A stretch of 40,323 nt of DNA from Prevotella sp. HJM029 (GCF_000599605.1 NZ_KK082678.1:1-40323); one strand, 5' to 3'; counted from the first letter of the stretch, positions 6,128 through 14,981 are shown. Notes: generated from the sequence alone by a model not told the origin. Translations and numbers: made by a program.

Positions 6128-7296
6128 TGGTATCTGAATTCATCTATTTTCGCAGGTTGAATATTCATAACCTTGCAATATTCTTGCTCTCCAATCACAC
6201 CTGATGACAGAGCAACAGAAAAAACATCCTTTACTATTTCCGCCCTTATCGGTTGAGGGCTTCTCCCTTGCACTTCAATACCGTTAGCCTTGTCCTGCTC
6301 TTTTTGACGAGCTTTATTCTGTTGCCTCTGTTTCCATTGTTCTTCCATCTCCTCCTTGATATTCATGTAAGAATCGTATGATAATTTCTTCTGGATAAGC
6401 AAATTCGTAAAGATAGCCAGGCGACTAAGATTCGTTTCTTTGGATACTTGCTTTATTATCTCATGTCCATAATCGTTTTGGGAATTGAACATGGTTATCT
6501 TATCCAGTAATTCTGCCTTTTCCTTACCGAGTAGCAAAAAATAGGCAAAAGTATTACACCATTTTTCTACTGCGGAAATAGAGACATCCTCACGAGATAC
6601 TCTTGTAACATCCACTTCCTCTATTTCTTCCTGATTGAGCAGATAGTGTCCAAGCTCATGCGCAAGTGTAAAAATCTCTCTACTGAAAGATTCCTGCAAC
6701 CTCTTCAAGACAATAGTGTTCGGACACAGATAGAAACCATCGATATTAGCCTTTTCCTTTTTGTTCTTTACATCTACAAACTCGAACACGAATACATTCT
6801 GGTCGCCAAGCTTGTTGATGAAGTTTTTGAGGAAATTTCGCTTGTTATCTGTGAAAGCAGGAAGCACTTGTTCACGCAGGGCGAAAGCCACTTCACGAGG
6901 ATTAGAAGAAAGTTTCGTTACTGGTAATTTTCTTTTGAGTGTTACATCCGACAGTTTGGAAATCGTATTCAAACGAGTCTTTAAATCTTCAAACTCTCTT
7001 ACTCTTTGCCTTGAGCCTAAGTTCAACTCTGTTCCAAATGTCGTCTTTCTGAAAAAAACACTTGTACTTTTTCTCTTCTCTGGCGTAGCAGGATCTGCAT
7101 AATAGAATAAGCCTTTCTGGAAAACCCTATCTACACGTTTCAATATGTTCAACGGGATGCGGTCACGATAAACATCTTCCCACTTAAAAGGCTTTTTCAG
7201 GTCTTTTGTAGCAACGCACATAAATTCATCTACTGTCATTTTATATAAGGACAGCAGATATTTGATGCGTTCTTTGTTTATTGACACTAACTCCAT
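6124..7296 (-). CDS. ImmA/IrrE family metallo-endopeptidase with N-terminal HTH-like region
   Basis: A protein of about 390 residues with the zinc-protease signature TLAHELGHYLLN (HExxH) in its middle. It is preceded by the family-typical 'FYLCPNTIVLKRLQESFSRE' region and followed by a second acidic ligand segment near NQEEIEEVDV. The first 60 residues (INKERIKYLLSLYKMTVDEF) look like an XRE-type helix-turn-helix. I place the start at 7296 because a good promoter (7329-7359) ends just upstream; the frame is open to 7425. Family members cleave repressors or act as antitoxin-like regulators. The 4-nt overlap with the DUF4411 gene supports a toxin-antitoxin role. Confidence 0.85.
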   Translation of the reverse strand: MELVSINKERIKYLLSLYKMTVDEFMCVATKDLKKPFKWEDVYRDRIPLNILKRVDRVFQKGLFYYADPATPEKRKSTSVFFRKTTFGTELNLGSRQRVREFEDLKTRLNTISKLSDVTLKRKLPVTKLSSNPREVAFALREQVLPAFTDNKRNFLKNFINKLGDQNVFVFEFVDVKNKKEKANIDGFYLCPNTIVLKRLQESFSREIFTLAHELGHYLLNQEEIEEVDVTRVSREDVSISAVEKWCNTFAYFLLLGKEKAELLDKITMFNSQNDYGHEIIKQVSKETNLSRLAIFTNLLIQKKLSYDSYMNIKEEMEEQWKQRQQNKARQKEQDKANGIEVQGRSPQPIRAEIVKDVFSVALSSGVIGEQEYCKVMNIQPAKIDEFRYQ

Positions 7297-7328
7297 TGTT
7301 GACACCTTTTCGTTTAGGGTTTCCGCTG

Positions 7329-7359
7329 CAAATTTAACTAAAATAGGCTTAATAGCCAA
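7329..7359 (-). promoter_or_regulatory. Promoter of the ImmA/IrrE-DUF4411 operon
   Basis: On the minus strand TTGG (7356-7359) is followed after 19 nt by TAAATTTG (7329-7336), a perfect -7 box. The start would lie near 7323, about 27 nt before the ATG at 7296. This decides the start codon in favour of 7296 over 7425. Confidence 0.65.
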
Positions 7360-7473
7360 GCATTTATCTAAAATAATAACTAGCTTGCTTCTTTTTCTTA
7401 TTACATTTATCCACTGATGTAGCATGTAGTCATTTTGTAGTAATAAGGATTGTCATTTCCCAACTACACGCCA

Positions 7474-7546
7474 TTCCTTTTTCTTTCACCGCTTTAACTC
7501 TTATTGTAGTAATGTAGTAAGATATAATCGGTGAAAGAAAAAGGAA
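7474..7546. repeat. 18-bp perfect inverted repeat
   Basis: TTCCTTTTTCTTTCACCG (7474-7491) and its exact reverse complement (7529-7546) are separated by 37 nt. The spacer and left flank contain repeated TGTAGTAAT units (about 7436 and 7505). It lies between the ImmA/IrrE promoter region and the end of the recombinase operon. It may be a terminator, or recombinase-binding sequence. Confidence 0.6.
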
Positions 7547-7555
7547 ATATATCCA

Positions 7556-7972
7556 TCAGTTCTTGGTATTGCCCAACAGGAAGATTGGCGTTACAATGGC
7601 TGCCTCTGTCTGCAATCTTCTACTGATGTACTTTCTGAACAAATGCGCTTCCGTGCTATCCAACAGAAAGGACAGGGCGATGATAATAGGAAGGGGATAG
7701 AGCGGTGCATAACCTTTGAGTTGTCCGTTGATTATGACTTCCTCTTCACCTGCAATCCTCTCATCGGGATGCAGATTGGAAGATTTCATGATTGTCTGAA
7801 GCCTGTGATTGAGTTTTCTCCAAGTTACCCCGAAGAACCTCGCAAGTTCTTCCTCCGTCATAGTTATGTCTCCGTTTCCTTTTCTGACAACCTGCATATT
7901 GCTGCCCCAATCAAAGTAACTGCGATGATAGGCAGTGTTTGTTACGGCTTTTACGTTATCGTTTGCTTTCAT
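7556..7972 (-). CDS. Small element-borne protein of unknown function
   Basis: A 138-residue protein that I do not recognise. It contains a helix-turn-helix-like stretch (MTEEELARFFGVTWRKLNHR at about residues 38-57). A C-terminal part (LPIIIALSFLLDSTEAHLFR) recalls phage antirepressor or RhuM-type proteins. Its start overlaps the stop of the upstream recombinase by 4 nt, so it belongs to the recombinase operon. A regulatory or accessory role in recombination is plausible but unproven. Confidence 0.6.
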   Translation of the reverse strand: MKANDNVKAVTNTAYHRSYFDWGSNMQVVRKGNGDITMTEEELARFFGVTWRKLNHRLQTIMKSSNLHPDERIAGEEEVIINGQLKGYAPLYPLPIIIALSFLLDSTEAHLFRKYISRRLQTEAAIVTPIFLLGNTKN

Positions 7973-9264
7973 ACCGTTTCCTCCATTTTACAGATTGATA
8001 TATCCGAAAGTTCACAAACCTCTCTCTCCGCAATTTCTTTCTCTTTTGCCGATTGTTTGGCAATGAGCTTGTCCATATCCTCTGAAATCTTGTTGTCCGT
8101 TACCTGCGCATAAATCTGCGTGCTTGATATGGAGGCGTGTCCCATCATCTTGGCTATGCTCTCAATGGGTATTCCTGCGCTCAGGCTCATCGTACCGAAA
8201 GTGTGCCTTGCAACATGGTACGACAATCTCTGTCTGATACCGCAAGCCTTGCCCACGATGCACAGGTTCTTGCCCATCACGCTACGGCTGCAATCGCTGT
8301 GGAAGACAAGGCTGTCGCCTTTTTCTTTCACCGTCTGCTGTTCTTCGTTTCCCTCCTGTTCTTCCCAACAATGGCGGATAATGGCCTCCGCTATCGGGTG
8401 CAGCGGAACAATGAACTCCACCTTTGTCTTTTGGCGTTCCTTGCGGATATACTTCCTCCCGTCCGCTGCTGTTTGGATATGCTTATATAGCAAGTGTTCC
8501 ATATCGGCGATAGCCAGTCCTGTAAAGCATGCAAAGACGAACATCAGCCGTGCCGACTCTGCTTCCCTGTCGTTCATCTTCATTGCCGCAAGTCTGACAA
8601 CCTCGCTCTTTTGCAGGAAGCGTATCCTCTTTTCCTCCTTCTCATACTTGGCATTCTCAAAGGGATTGTAGCGTATGATGTTCTGACTGACCGCACGGTA
8701 CATCAGCCGGCTCAGCCAGCAGAGATAGTTGTTGATGGTCGTTCCCTTCAGTCCACGCTTTTTAAGGAAGAAACGATATTTCTCAAACAAGTCCTCCGTA
8801 ATGGTGGAAATGGGTATGTCCTGCACTCCTTTATCTTCCACAAACTCACGGAGATTCCTGTCTGAATGGGACAGATTATGATAGGTGCTCTCAGCCCTTG
8901 ACTTTCCAACACTTTCTTTAACGGCTTGCAGTTCCGCCCTGCTCATGGCAAGGATCGTGGTCGGATTATCTGCTATACCTTGCAGGAGATTCTTGATAAG
9001 TTCGGCACTTACCACTCCGTCCCTTGTCAGTATATCCTGATAGGTCTTTTCCACAAGCTCCCTGTACTCATGGAGTCTTTGATTGGTCTTTTTCTCGGTC
9101 GTCAAGCCCTGCTTGATGTTCCACTCGGAGGCCTTACATTCTTCGCTCGTGGTAATGGTGGTACTTTTTCCGTCTATGGTGATACGGCAGAGAATGGCGG
9201 TGTTGCCGTCTGCCTTAGTTTTCTGTCTGTTGATATAGAACAGTATCTTGAATGTACTTCTCAT
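7969..9264 (-). CDS. Site-specific tyrosine recombinase (Bacteroidales integrase)
   Basis: A full-length 431-residue integrase. It has an N-terminal arm-binding domain (KILFYINRQKTKADGNTAIL, then TTSEECKASEWN), a SAM-like core-binding domain (about 100-200) and a C-terminal catalytic domain. The catalytic motifs are SYHVARHTFGTM (HxxR), GHASISSTQIYAQV (tyrosine nucleophile), and a histidine in GHAS. At the position of the usual first arginine the sequence is CFTGLAIADM, with Ala instead of Arg; several Bacteroidetes IntDOT-type enzymes also lack that arginine. It is followed by a 4-nt overlap with the 138-residue gene and preceded by a second, broken recombinase 12 nt upstream. It probably integrated this block. 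Confidence 0.92.
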   Translation of the reverse strand: MRSTFKILFYINRQKTKADGNTAILCRITIDGKSTTITTSEECKASEWNIKQGLTTEKKTNQRLHEYRELVEKTYQDILTRDGVVSAELIKNLLQGIADNPTTILAMSRAELQAVKESVGKSRAESTYHNLSHSDRNLREFVEDKGVQDIPISTITEDLFEKYRFFLKKRGLKGTTINNYLCWLSRLMYRAVSQNIIRYNPFENAKYEKEEKRIRFLQKSEVVRLAAMKMNDREAESARLMFVFACFTGLAIADMEHLLYKHIQTAADGRKYIRKERQKTKVEFIVPLHPIAEAIIRHCWEEQEGNEEQQTVKEKGDSLVFHSDCSRSVMGKNLCIVGKACGIRQRLSYHVARHTFGTMSLSAGIPIESIAKMMGHASISSTQIYAQVTDNKISEDMDKLIAKQSAKEKEIAEREVCELSDISICKMEETV

Positions 9265-9276
9265 AATGGTTGTCTT

Positions 9277-10496
9277 TTATATGGTCAAACGTAAATCTTT
9301 GGTGAAAGAGAGGAAACTGTCAAATTCTTCAAAAAGTTTATGTGGGGTTACTTTGGCATAACGTTCAGTCATACTTATGCTTGAATGTCCCAGCATCTTG
9401 CTCACCGTCTCGATGGGCACGCCTTGTTCAAGCGTGATGAGCGTTGCAAAGGTGTGCCTTGCAGTATGCGTCGTAAAAGGAAACGGGATGCCTGCACGAA
9501 GCCGCAGTGCTTTCAGGCAGGTCTGATAGTTTTTGTACTTGATATAGGGAAGCAGTGTTTCCCTTTCATCGCTACTGTACTTCGCTATTAGCCTAACGGC
9601 TTCGGGCAGCAGCTTGATACGGCATAGCACACCTGTCTTCTGGCGGTTGAACTTCAGCCACAGTTTTCCCTCATCATCACGGAAAAGATGGGATTTGCTC
9701 AGTTCCATCAAGTCGCAATAGGCTGCACCGACATAGCAGCCAAGGAGAAAGATGTCCCTTGCCGTTTCCATTTCTTCCTCCAAATCATCAAAGCGGAAAG
9801 TCTTTAACTTGTCCAATGCTCCCCTGTCCAACGCCTTTGGCAGTTTCTTGTCGCCCTTGCTGATTTTTGCTTTGTCAAGCAGGAGCGTGTCTGCCAGTCC
9901 CTCACGGTATGCCAGCCTACACACCGTCTTCAAATGCGTGGCTACATTATAGAACGTGCTTTCCTGAAAACCGCACTCGCCTAAGAAATACTGCTGGAAC
10001 TCATTGATAAAATTCTCTGTGAGTTGAGAGAATGCCAAGTCCCAGACTTTGTACTTCCGTTGAATAAACTTCTGTAAGTGTATGCGGGCGGAGTGATAGC
10101 CGTGTATGGCTTCTTCTTTGATGTCTATACCTACATGGTTCTCCTTTTCCTTGATAAGCACTCAATGAGCATGCACCGTGTCTGCACGCTGCCCTGAAAC
10201 TGCTCCTTTATATCGGTTGCGTCAAACGGGCAACCTTTGGAGAGCAAGGACTGATAAGCAGACTGAACAGACAGCAACAGGTTCTCCAATTTACCATTCG
10301 TTTCCACCGCCTCACGGCTCTTTCCATCCATTCGGCTCTCACGGGGATTCCACAAATCGGGATTGCAGGATAGCTTGCAACTGAACTGGGCGATGGAACG
10401 CCCAATGGTAATGCGTCCCATAATCGGAGCCTTCCCCGACTTGTCCAGAGCGCTCTTTTTAAGGTAGAGCAACACCTTCATTTTCTCGTGTTTCAT
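9277..10496 (-). pseudogene. Second tyrosine recombinase, split by a frameshift
   Basis: Two adjacent frames together make one integrase of about 400 residues. The first (10131-10496) carries the arm-binding domain (MKVLLYLKKSALDKSGKAPI). The second (9277-10161) carries the core and catalytic domains (FLLGCYVGAAYCDLMELS, THTARHTFATLI, GHSSISMTERYAKV). The break is a one-nucleotide shift near 10150-10165, in the segment encoding CMLIE versus LIKEKENHVG. Without repair the catalytic half would start from GTG 10161 and lack its arm-binding domain. The sequence also lacks the first catalytic arginine, like its neighbour. A sequencing error is possible. Confidence 0.85.
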
Positions 10497-10515
10497 ACGC
10501 TTTAATATTTGTGGG

Positions 10516-10523
10516 CAAAGTTA
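10516..10523 (-). promoter_or_regulatory. -7 box for the recombinase operon
   Basis: On the minus strand TAACTTTG matches TAnnTTTG exactly and lies 19 nt before the ATG at 10496. The -33 region is poor. It would drive both recombinases and the 138-residue gene. Confidence 0.5.
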
Positions 10524-11017
10524 CCCGAATTAAAGCATTCCTCAGTTATGCAGAAAACTGCCGACCGAAGCAACAGCCACACGAGAGAAAATAATTCAGT
10601 TACCGAATATTACTCCATCGTTACCTATGGTAAAATCGGGTAATGGTTTAGTAACTGAACTTCTGCCTAAATCTGCATATTACTACCCTTTACGGACAGA
10701 GCAGTTTTATGCAAATCGTTCCGTTTCCTACTCATTATCAGTTAGTTTACACCAACTTCGACTTTTCTTCATTTTCTTTGATTAGTTGCATGTAGATTCT
10801 CGCATAAAACATGCTGGATTGTCGCACAATTACGATGCTTTTACAACGGAGACTGTGGCAAAGGTGCACGAAAGGGCCGCCAACCTGCCGGAAAAGAAGC
10901 ATGATTGTGCTGTGGTACACGGCATCATCGCTCACCCGGTGGCTTATGCTTCCCGGCATGTATGCCAGTGACAACTGTCAAACTTGTCGTGAACATGTGT
11001 GAAAAAGTGGCATATAA

Positions 11018-11049
11018 TTTGCTCATCGTTGGATAAAAGTGTATTTTTG
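11018..11049 (+). promoter_or_regulatory. Promoter of the BI-1 family gene
   Basis: TTTG (11018-11021), a 20-nt spacer and TATTTTTG (11042-11049) match the Bacteroidota promoter at every conserved position. The leader would be about 60 nt. Confidence 0.75.
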
Positions 11050-11115
11050 CACGTGTATAAATAGATTTGGAACAAACGAATAATAAGAGACAATTAGCAA
11101 TAAGGAGAAAAGAAT

Positions 11116-11847
11116 ATGGATTACAATGATTTTGAAAATCGTGTGAACGAACAAGAGTCTTCCACACGTACCTTTGAGGTTTCGCAGGCGTTTCCTGCGC
11201 TCATGCGTAAGGTTTATACCTGGATGGTGTTTGCTTTGGCCATCAGTGGCATTGTGGGTTATGGTGTAGCAACATCAGAAAACCTGCTCAATTTGATACT
11301 CAGTAGCGAGATAGTTTTTTGGGGTATCATCATTGTGGAGTTGGTGTTGGTGTGGAAAATCAGCAAAAGTGTTGATAAAGAAAGCCGCTCATTGGCTGTG
11401 ACGACACTCATGTTTGCACTGTTTTCGGTGCTCAATGGAGCTGTGTTGTCGGCTATCTTCGTGGTATTCGAGTCCACAGCCATCATCAAAACGTTCTTTA
11501 TTACGGCTGGAACCTTTGGTGTAACTGCCGCTTTTGGCTATTTCACCAAGCGCGATCTCTCTACCATCGGCAGTATGTGCTACATGGCTTTGTTTGGACT
11601 TATCATTGCTTCGCTGGCCAATTTCTTCTTCAAGAGCGTCATGTTCGATTATGTTGTGAGCTACATTGGCGTGGCTGTTTTCATCGGAATTACCGCTTGG
11701 GACAGTCAAAAAATCAAACATCAGTTGGCTGCAGCACCCGATTTGAGTGAAAATTCACAAAAACTTGCCCTTGTGGGTGCATTAGATCTCTATTTAGATT
11801 TCGTGAATCTCTTCCTCTATCTGCTGCGTATCTTCAATCGTAGATAA
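11116..11847 (+). CDS. Bax inhibitor-1/YccA family membrane protein
   Basis: A 243-residue protein with seven hydrophobic helices after a 30-residue hydrophilic N-terminus. Family landmarks are the N-terminal FPALMRKVYTWMVFALAISG and the C-terminal ITAWDSQKIKHQLA with conserved aspartates, which in the BsYetJ relative form a pH-sensitive calcium site. It is probably an inner-membrane calcium-leak or stress-related protein. Its promoter is a textbook match at 11018-11049. It is followed after 26 nt by the DUF4923 gene on the same strand, possibly as an operon. Confidence 0.92.
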   Translation: MDYNDFENRVNEQESSTRTFEVSQAFPALMRKVYTWMVFALAISGIVGYGVATSENLLNLILSSEIVFWGIIIVELVLVWKISKSVDKESRSLAVTTLMFALFSVLNGAVLSAIFVVFESTAIIKTFFITAGTFGVTAAFGYFTKRDLSTIGSMCYMALFGLIIASLANFFFKSVMFDYVVSYIGVAVFIGITAWDSQKIKHQLAAAPDLSENSQKLALVGALDLYLDFVNLFLYLLRIFNRR

Positions 11848-11873
11848 ACAATATTTTTTCAAACTAAATATAA

Positions 11874-12526
11874 ATGAATAGAAATAAAAAACAATGGTCA
11901 ACTGCAATGTTGGCCATTTCTTTGGCATGGATGGGCGGCATGGCTGGGCTGCCCAAGCTGCACCGCAAAAGGACATCACGGGCAGTATTATGGGTATTTT
12001 GGGTAGCAGTAATAAGGCTAAAACTGCTGGCAATGTGCTCAACAGTGTGTTGGGAACTGACAAGGTGACAGAGCGTAATCTCATCGCCACTTGGACGTAT
12101 GACGAGCCCGGAGTGGCCTTCACCAGCGACAATGTACTTGCGAAAGCAGGTGGCGAACTGGCTGCTGCGCAGGCGAAAGATAAACTGAAAAGCTATTTCC
12201 AGCAGGCTGGAATTAAACAAAGCAATACGCAGTTTACTTTCACTAACGATAAAAAGTTCACGGGAAAACTCTATGGACAGTCGTTCAATGGCACCTGGAC
12301 TTTCAACAGTAAAACGCAACAAGTGGTGCTGAAAACGATGCTACTCACCGTTCCTGTCTATGTAAAAAAGACGGCAACAGGTATGAGTTTCCTCTTCGAA
12401 TCGCAGAAACTGCTTGCCTTAGCGCAAAAGGTGGCGAAGCTTTCGGGTAACGAAGCGCTGCAAACCTTGGGCACATTGAGCCAAAACTACGATGGCATTC
12501 GCATGGGCTTCGATATGAAGAAATAG
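11874..12526 (+). pseudogene. DUF4923 family secreted protein, signal peptide out of frame
   Basis: The body (frame beginning after about 11945) reads AAQAAPQKDITGSIMG, then LIATWTYDEPGVAFTSDNVL and a lipocalin-like set of strands ending YDGIRMGFDMKK. This matches DUF4923, a Bacteroidales family of small exported proteins. A classic signal peptide (MNRNKKQWSTAMLAISLAWM) starts at ATG 11874 but is in another frame. One extra base in the GGG run near 11947-11949 would join the two as MAG-AAQA. As read, translation could only start at ATG 11894, giving a 210-residue protein without a signal peptide. This is either a recent frameshift or a sequencing error. A strong terminator follows. Confidence 0.75.
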
Positions 12527-12551
12527 TCAGTCCCATAGCTATCATCCATAA

Positions 12552-12587
12552 AAAAGGCTGAAATCGTTTCATCGATTTCAGCCTTTT
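12552..12587. terminator. Strong bidirectional rho-independent terminator
   Basis: AAAAGGCTGAAATCG (12552-12566) and CGATTTCAGCCTTTT (12573-12587) form a perfect 15-bp stem with a 6-nt loop and A/T-rich flanks. It separates the converging DUF4923 (+) and fimbrillin (-) genes and should stop both. Confidence 0.9.
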
Positions 12588-12615
12588 CTGTTGCCTTCTC
12601 TTTGCTTTTTAGCCC

Positions 12616-14478
12616 TTAGAACCTATTCTTAAAAGGACCAAACATCGCATCTTTGTTGTTAGTGCTGCTCTCATCCCATACAGGACGGAGGCAAGATGAT
12701 TCGCCTTTCGGTAGACCTGTGATGCTAAATTGTGCTGAACCAAAGTTGAAGCAGCGTGCATGAAGCGAGAATTTACTTTCGGAAGTAAGATAACGTCCAA
12801 AGATTTCGTTATACTCCATATCTCTAAATCCTATCTTATCATTATCTTGTGCACATCTTCCTCCCATTGGTAAAAATAGTCCTCTATTAGCTTTTACTAA
12901 CTGTGTAACATCTTTATACTTAGCAAAGGCTTGTGCCCCAACAGGGAAATCATTTACCCTTTTTGTACCATTCTCATGCGTTGTGAAATAAGCACCATAT
13001 ACTTTTGTGCCTTTTTCGGTTACACAATAACCAGCTATTGCATTGGCTTGGTTGAGCAACGTAGTGAATTCTGTTTCATTTGCCATACGATATTTCTGAT
13101 TATTGTTCATGGTGTAATACCAAACGATATCACCATAAAAAGCATTTGAGCGTGAAACTTCTGGCTTAAGTGGTCCACTGCCGTAATAGAACTTCTTCGA
13201 AATATTAATGCTTCCTTGTTTATAATAGCTATGATTGACATTGAGAGCCTTCCAAATATCACCATATCTGAACATATCTAAGTCGTCTGGCAGAGCATTT
13301 GGACTGCGTAAAAACTGCGAGGAAACAAGCTTTCCGTTACTTGTAACAGCGTATTGTGACAGCCACCACTGCGTAGGTGCAATGCCCCAATATTCACTTC
13401 CGGACTCTTTATAGTGGATAAAGTTGCCTGTTGCCCACTTCACGCCTTGCACTTCCACGTAGGGTTGAGGCGCAGGATGGTCGCTCATGCCGAGCACATT
13501 CTTGCGAAATACCTTGTCAGCTGTGAGGGTCATGCGCTTAAAGAACTGCATATAGCATTTGTTTCCCACGTAAACCATGATAGCAATGTTGCTATAATTG
13601 CCAGGCATAACTGCAACATAGGTGTATTTCCCTCCTGCAGAAGTGAGCTTTCCAGTGCTTGGTGTGATGGTTAGCTCATCGCTTTCGTCGCTTTTATTGC
13701 CTGTAATAAACTGACCAGTGCCGAGATCAAAGACGTCACGTACATTCAAACCATAAATCACAACCTTATCGATGTTGGTGAGAGCTTGTCCTGTTTCGGA
13801 GGCAAAGCGCAAGCCCAAGAGTGCTATTTTGCGTTGCATTTTACCCACTTTCACCTCTACTTGGCTACCATTAACGCGCTTTGGCTTCACTTTTGCCCAT
13901 TGTAAGTCGAAGCGTTTACCAATAGTGGTAATCGAACCATCCTGATTTGTCATGTCAACCAGCAGTAATTTCTTGATAGTAGCCTGCTGTTCATGATAGA
14001 TAATGGTATTGGCTCCCGTCCCTTCTTGTTTCTTTATGACCGACGTAATTACTTTATTGCTGCCTGTTGTGGCTGCACCTGGGTAGAGAAAACATAGGTC
14101 ATCGGTGGCTTTCACTGCATTTTTACTTTTCAGTGTGCCCCAAAAGTCGCTGCTGGTTGCTTTGCTTTCACTTGCTAACAGACTGAAAGTATGCTCTGTA
14201 CTCTGGTCATTATCGCTCAAATTATAAGCTAATAGCTCATCGCCTTGTTCCCAAATGGAATGTAATTTTTGAGCGGCGTCTTCGCTTAGTGAGCGTGTAC
14301 CTGTGGGCTGTGCTTGTGTATCGGCAGCCGCTTCCGCCTCAATGTTCAGCTGATAGTTATAACTTTTCGATAGTTCTATGTTGTCTTCAGCTGGATTTGT
14401 GTCGCTACATGCGGTGAATAGTACACCACAGAGCAACAAACTATAGTATGTTAAGCTGCGCATAAACGTCATCTTCAT
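12616..14478 (-). CDS. Fimbrillin family lipoprotein
   Basis: A protein of about 620 residues with a lipoprotein signal (MKMTFMRSLTYYSLLLCGVL followed by FTAC, the lipid-modified Cys). The first half is fimbrillin-like (TGTRSLSEDAAQKLHSIWEQ, GDELLAYNLS, then a strand-rich region with YTYVAVMPGN). The second half (VKWATGNFIHY, ending SSCLRPVWDES) resembles the C-terminal domain of Bacteroidales Mfa/Fim-type tip or minor proteins. It is probably exported and assembled at the surface. The frame also opens at 14523, where ATGGTAA overlaps the stop of the upstream YxKP peptide gene, so translational coupling from that start is an alternative. Confidence 0.85.
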   Translation of the reverse strand: MKMTFMRSLTYYSLLLCGVLFTACSDTNPAEDNIELSKSYNYQLNIEAEAAADTQAQPTGTRSLSEDAAQKLHSIWEQGDELLAYNLSDNDQSTEHTFSLLASESKATSSDFWGTLKSKNAVKATDDLCFLYPGAATTGSNKVITSVIKKQEGTGANTIIYHEQQATIKKLLLVDMTNQDGSITTIGKRFDLQWAKVKPKRVNGSQVEVKVGKMQRKIALLGLRFASETGQALTNIDKVVIYGLNVRDVFDLGTGQFITGNKSDESDELTITPSTGKLTSAGGKYTYVAVMPGNYSNIAIMVYVGNKCYMQFFKRMTLTADKVFRKNVLGMSDHPAPQPYVEVQGVKWATGNFIHYKESGSEYWGIAPTQWWLSQYAVTSNGKLVSSQFLRSPNALPDDLDMFRYGDIWKALNVNHSYYKQGSINISKKFYYGSGPLKPEVSRSNAFYGDIVWYYTMNNNQKYRMANETEFTTLLNQANAIAGYCVTEKGTKVYGAYFTTHENGTKRVNDFPVGAQAFAKYKDVTQLVKANRGLFLPMGGRCAQDNDKIGFRDMEYNEIFGRYLTSESKFSLHARCFNFGSAQFSITGLPKGESSCLRPVWDESSTNNKDAMFGPFKNRF

Positions 14479-14516
14479 CTTGTTTTCTCTGTTTAACATC
14501 ATTCTTTTGGAGTGTC

Positions 14517-14729
14517 TTACCATGCTGTATCCTCCTCATTTTCACTGCTTCCCCACATGTTTTTTTTAGCTGGTGTAGCTCCAAAGGGGTTAGGATAGCT
14601 ATCTCCTTCACCACCAGTTGGGTCGCCTCCTTCTGTTGGGTCGCCTGTAGTTGTAGAGTAGTTCAACAGGTGAGTCTCCATCTCTACATGATGGATTTCA
14701 ATGGTTGGCTTCTGATAAACTAATTTCAT
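14517..14729 (-). CDS. Small YxKP-motif peptide (copy B)
   Basis: A 70-residue peptide beginning MKLVYQKPTIEIHHVEMETH, followed by a Gly/Pro/Thr-rich middle and an acidic end (SSENEEDTAW). The start pattern matches copies A (3316-3516) and C (40115-40285). It immediately precedes, and overlaps the longest frame of, the fimbrillin gene. There is no hydrophobic signal segment. The family's function is unknown. Position in front of exported proteins suggests a leader, secreted peptide or regulatory role, which is inference. Confidence 0.7.
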   Translation of the reverse strand: MKLVYQKPTIEIHHVEMETHLLNYSTTTGDPTEGGDPTGGEGDSYPNPFGATPAKKNMWGSSENEEDTAW

Positions 14730-14921
14730 AGACGATCTTTTTTATCTTTTTGCACAGCCTTTAGTGTGCATTTTAATGATTTACTTCGTGTAAAAAGGCA
14801 TGTTAGTATTGTTTTTATCCGTTTTTTGACAAACTGTTGAGGCTTGTCCAAACGGCAAAAAATCTCTTCTTTGTAGGCGTTTCCTGAATACATCGACTAC
14901 AACTTATTGCCTTTTGTGGCG

Positions 14922-14929
14922 CAAAAGTA
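14922..14929 (-). promoter_or_regulatory. -7 box for the YxKP-fimbrillin operon
   Basis: On the minus strand TACTTTTG matches TAnnTTTG exactly and is followed by CGCC. The leader to the ATG at 14729 would be about 190 nt. The -33 element is weak (TTCG). Confidence 0.5.
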
Positions 14930-14981
14930 GTAAAAAAACGTGGTGTTTCCGAAAAAAAGAGCGAGCAATATGCTTTTTTTT

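Larger units (their letters stand above)
10497..11115. other. Probable recombinase-site region and chromosomal junction
   Basis: There is no convincing gene in these 619 nt. The left part is rich in imperfect repeats: TTCAGTTAC (10595-10603) mirrors GTAACTGAA (10651-10659), and ATGCAG (10548) mirrors CTGCAT (10673). These are candidates for recombinase binding or attachment sites. The GC-richer stretch at about 10840-10970 is open in several frames but codes for nothing recognisable. The right end holds the promoter of the BI-1 gene. Confidence 0.4.

Noticed and set aside
10747-11002. Several overlapping open frames before the BI-1 gene
   Set aside because: Three frames on both strands are equally open and none has recognisable features, so none can be preferred.
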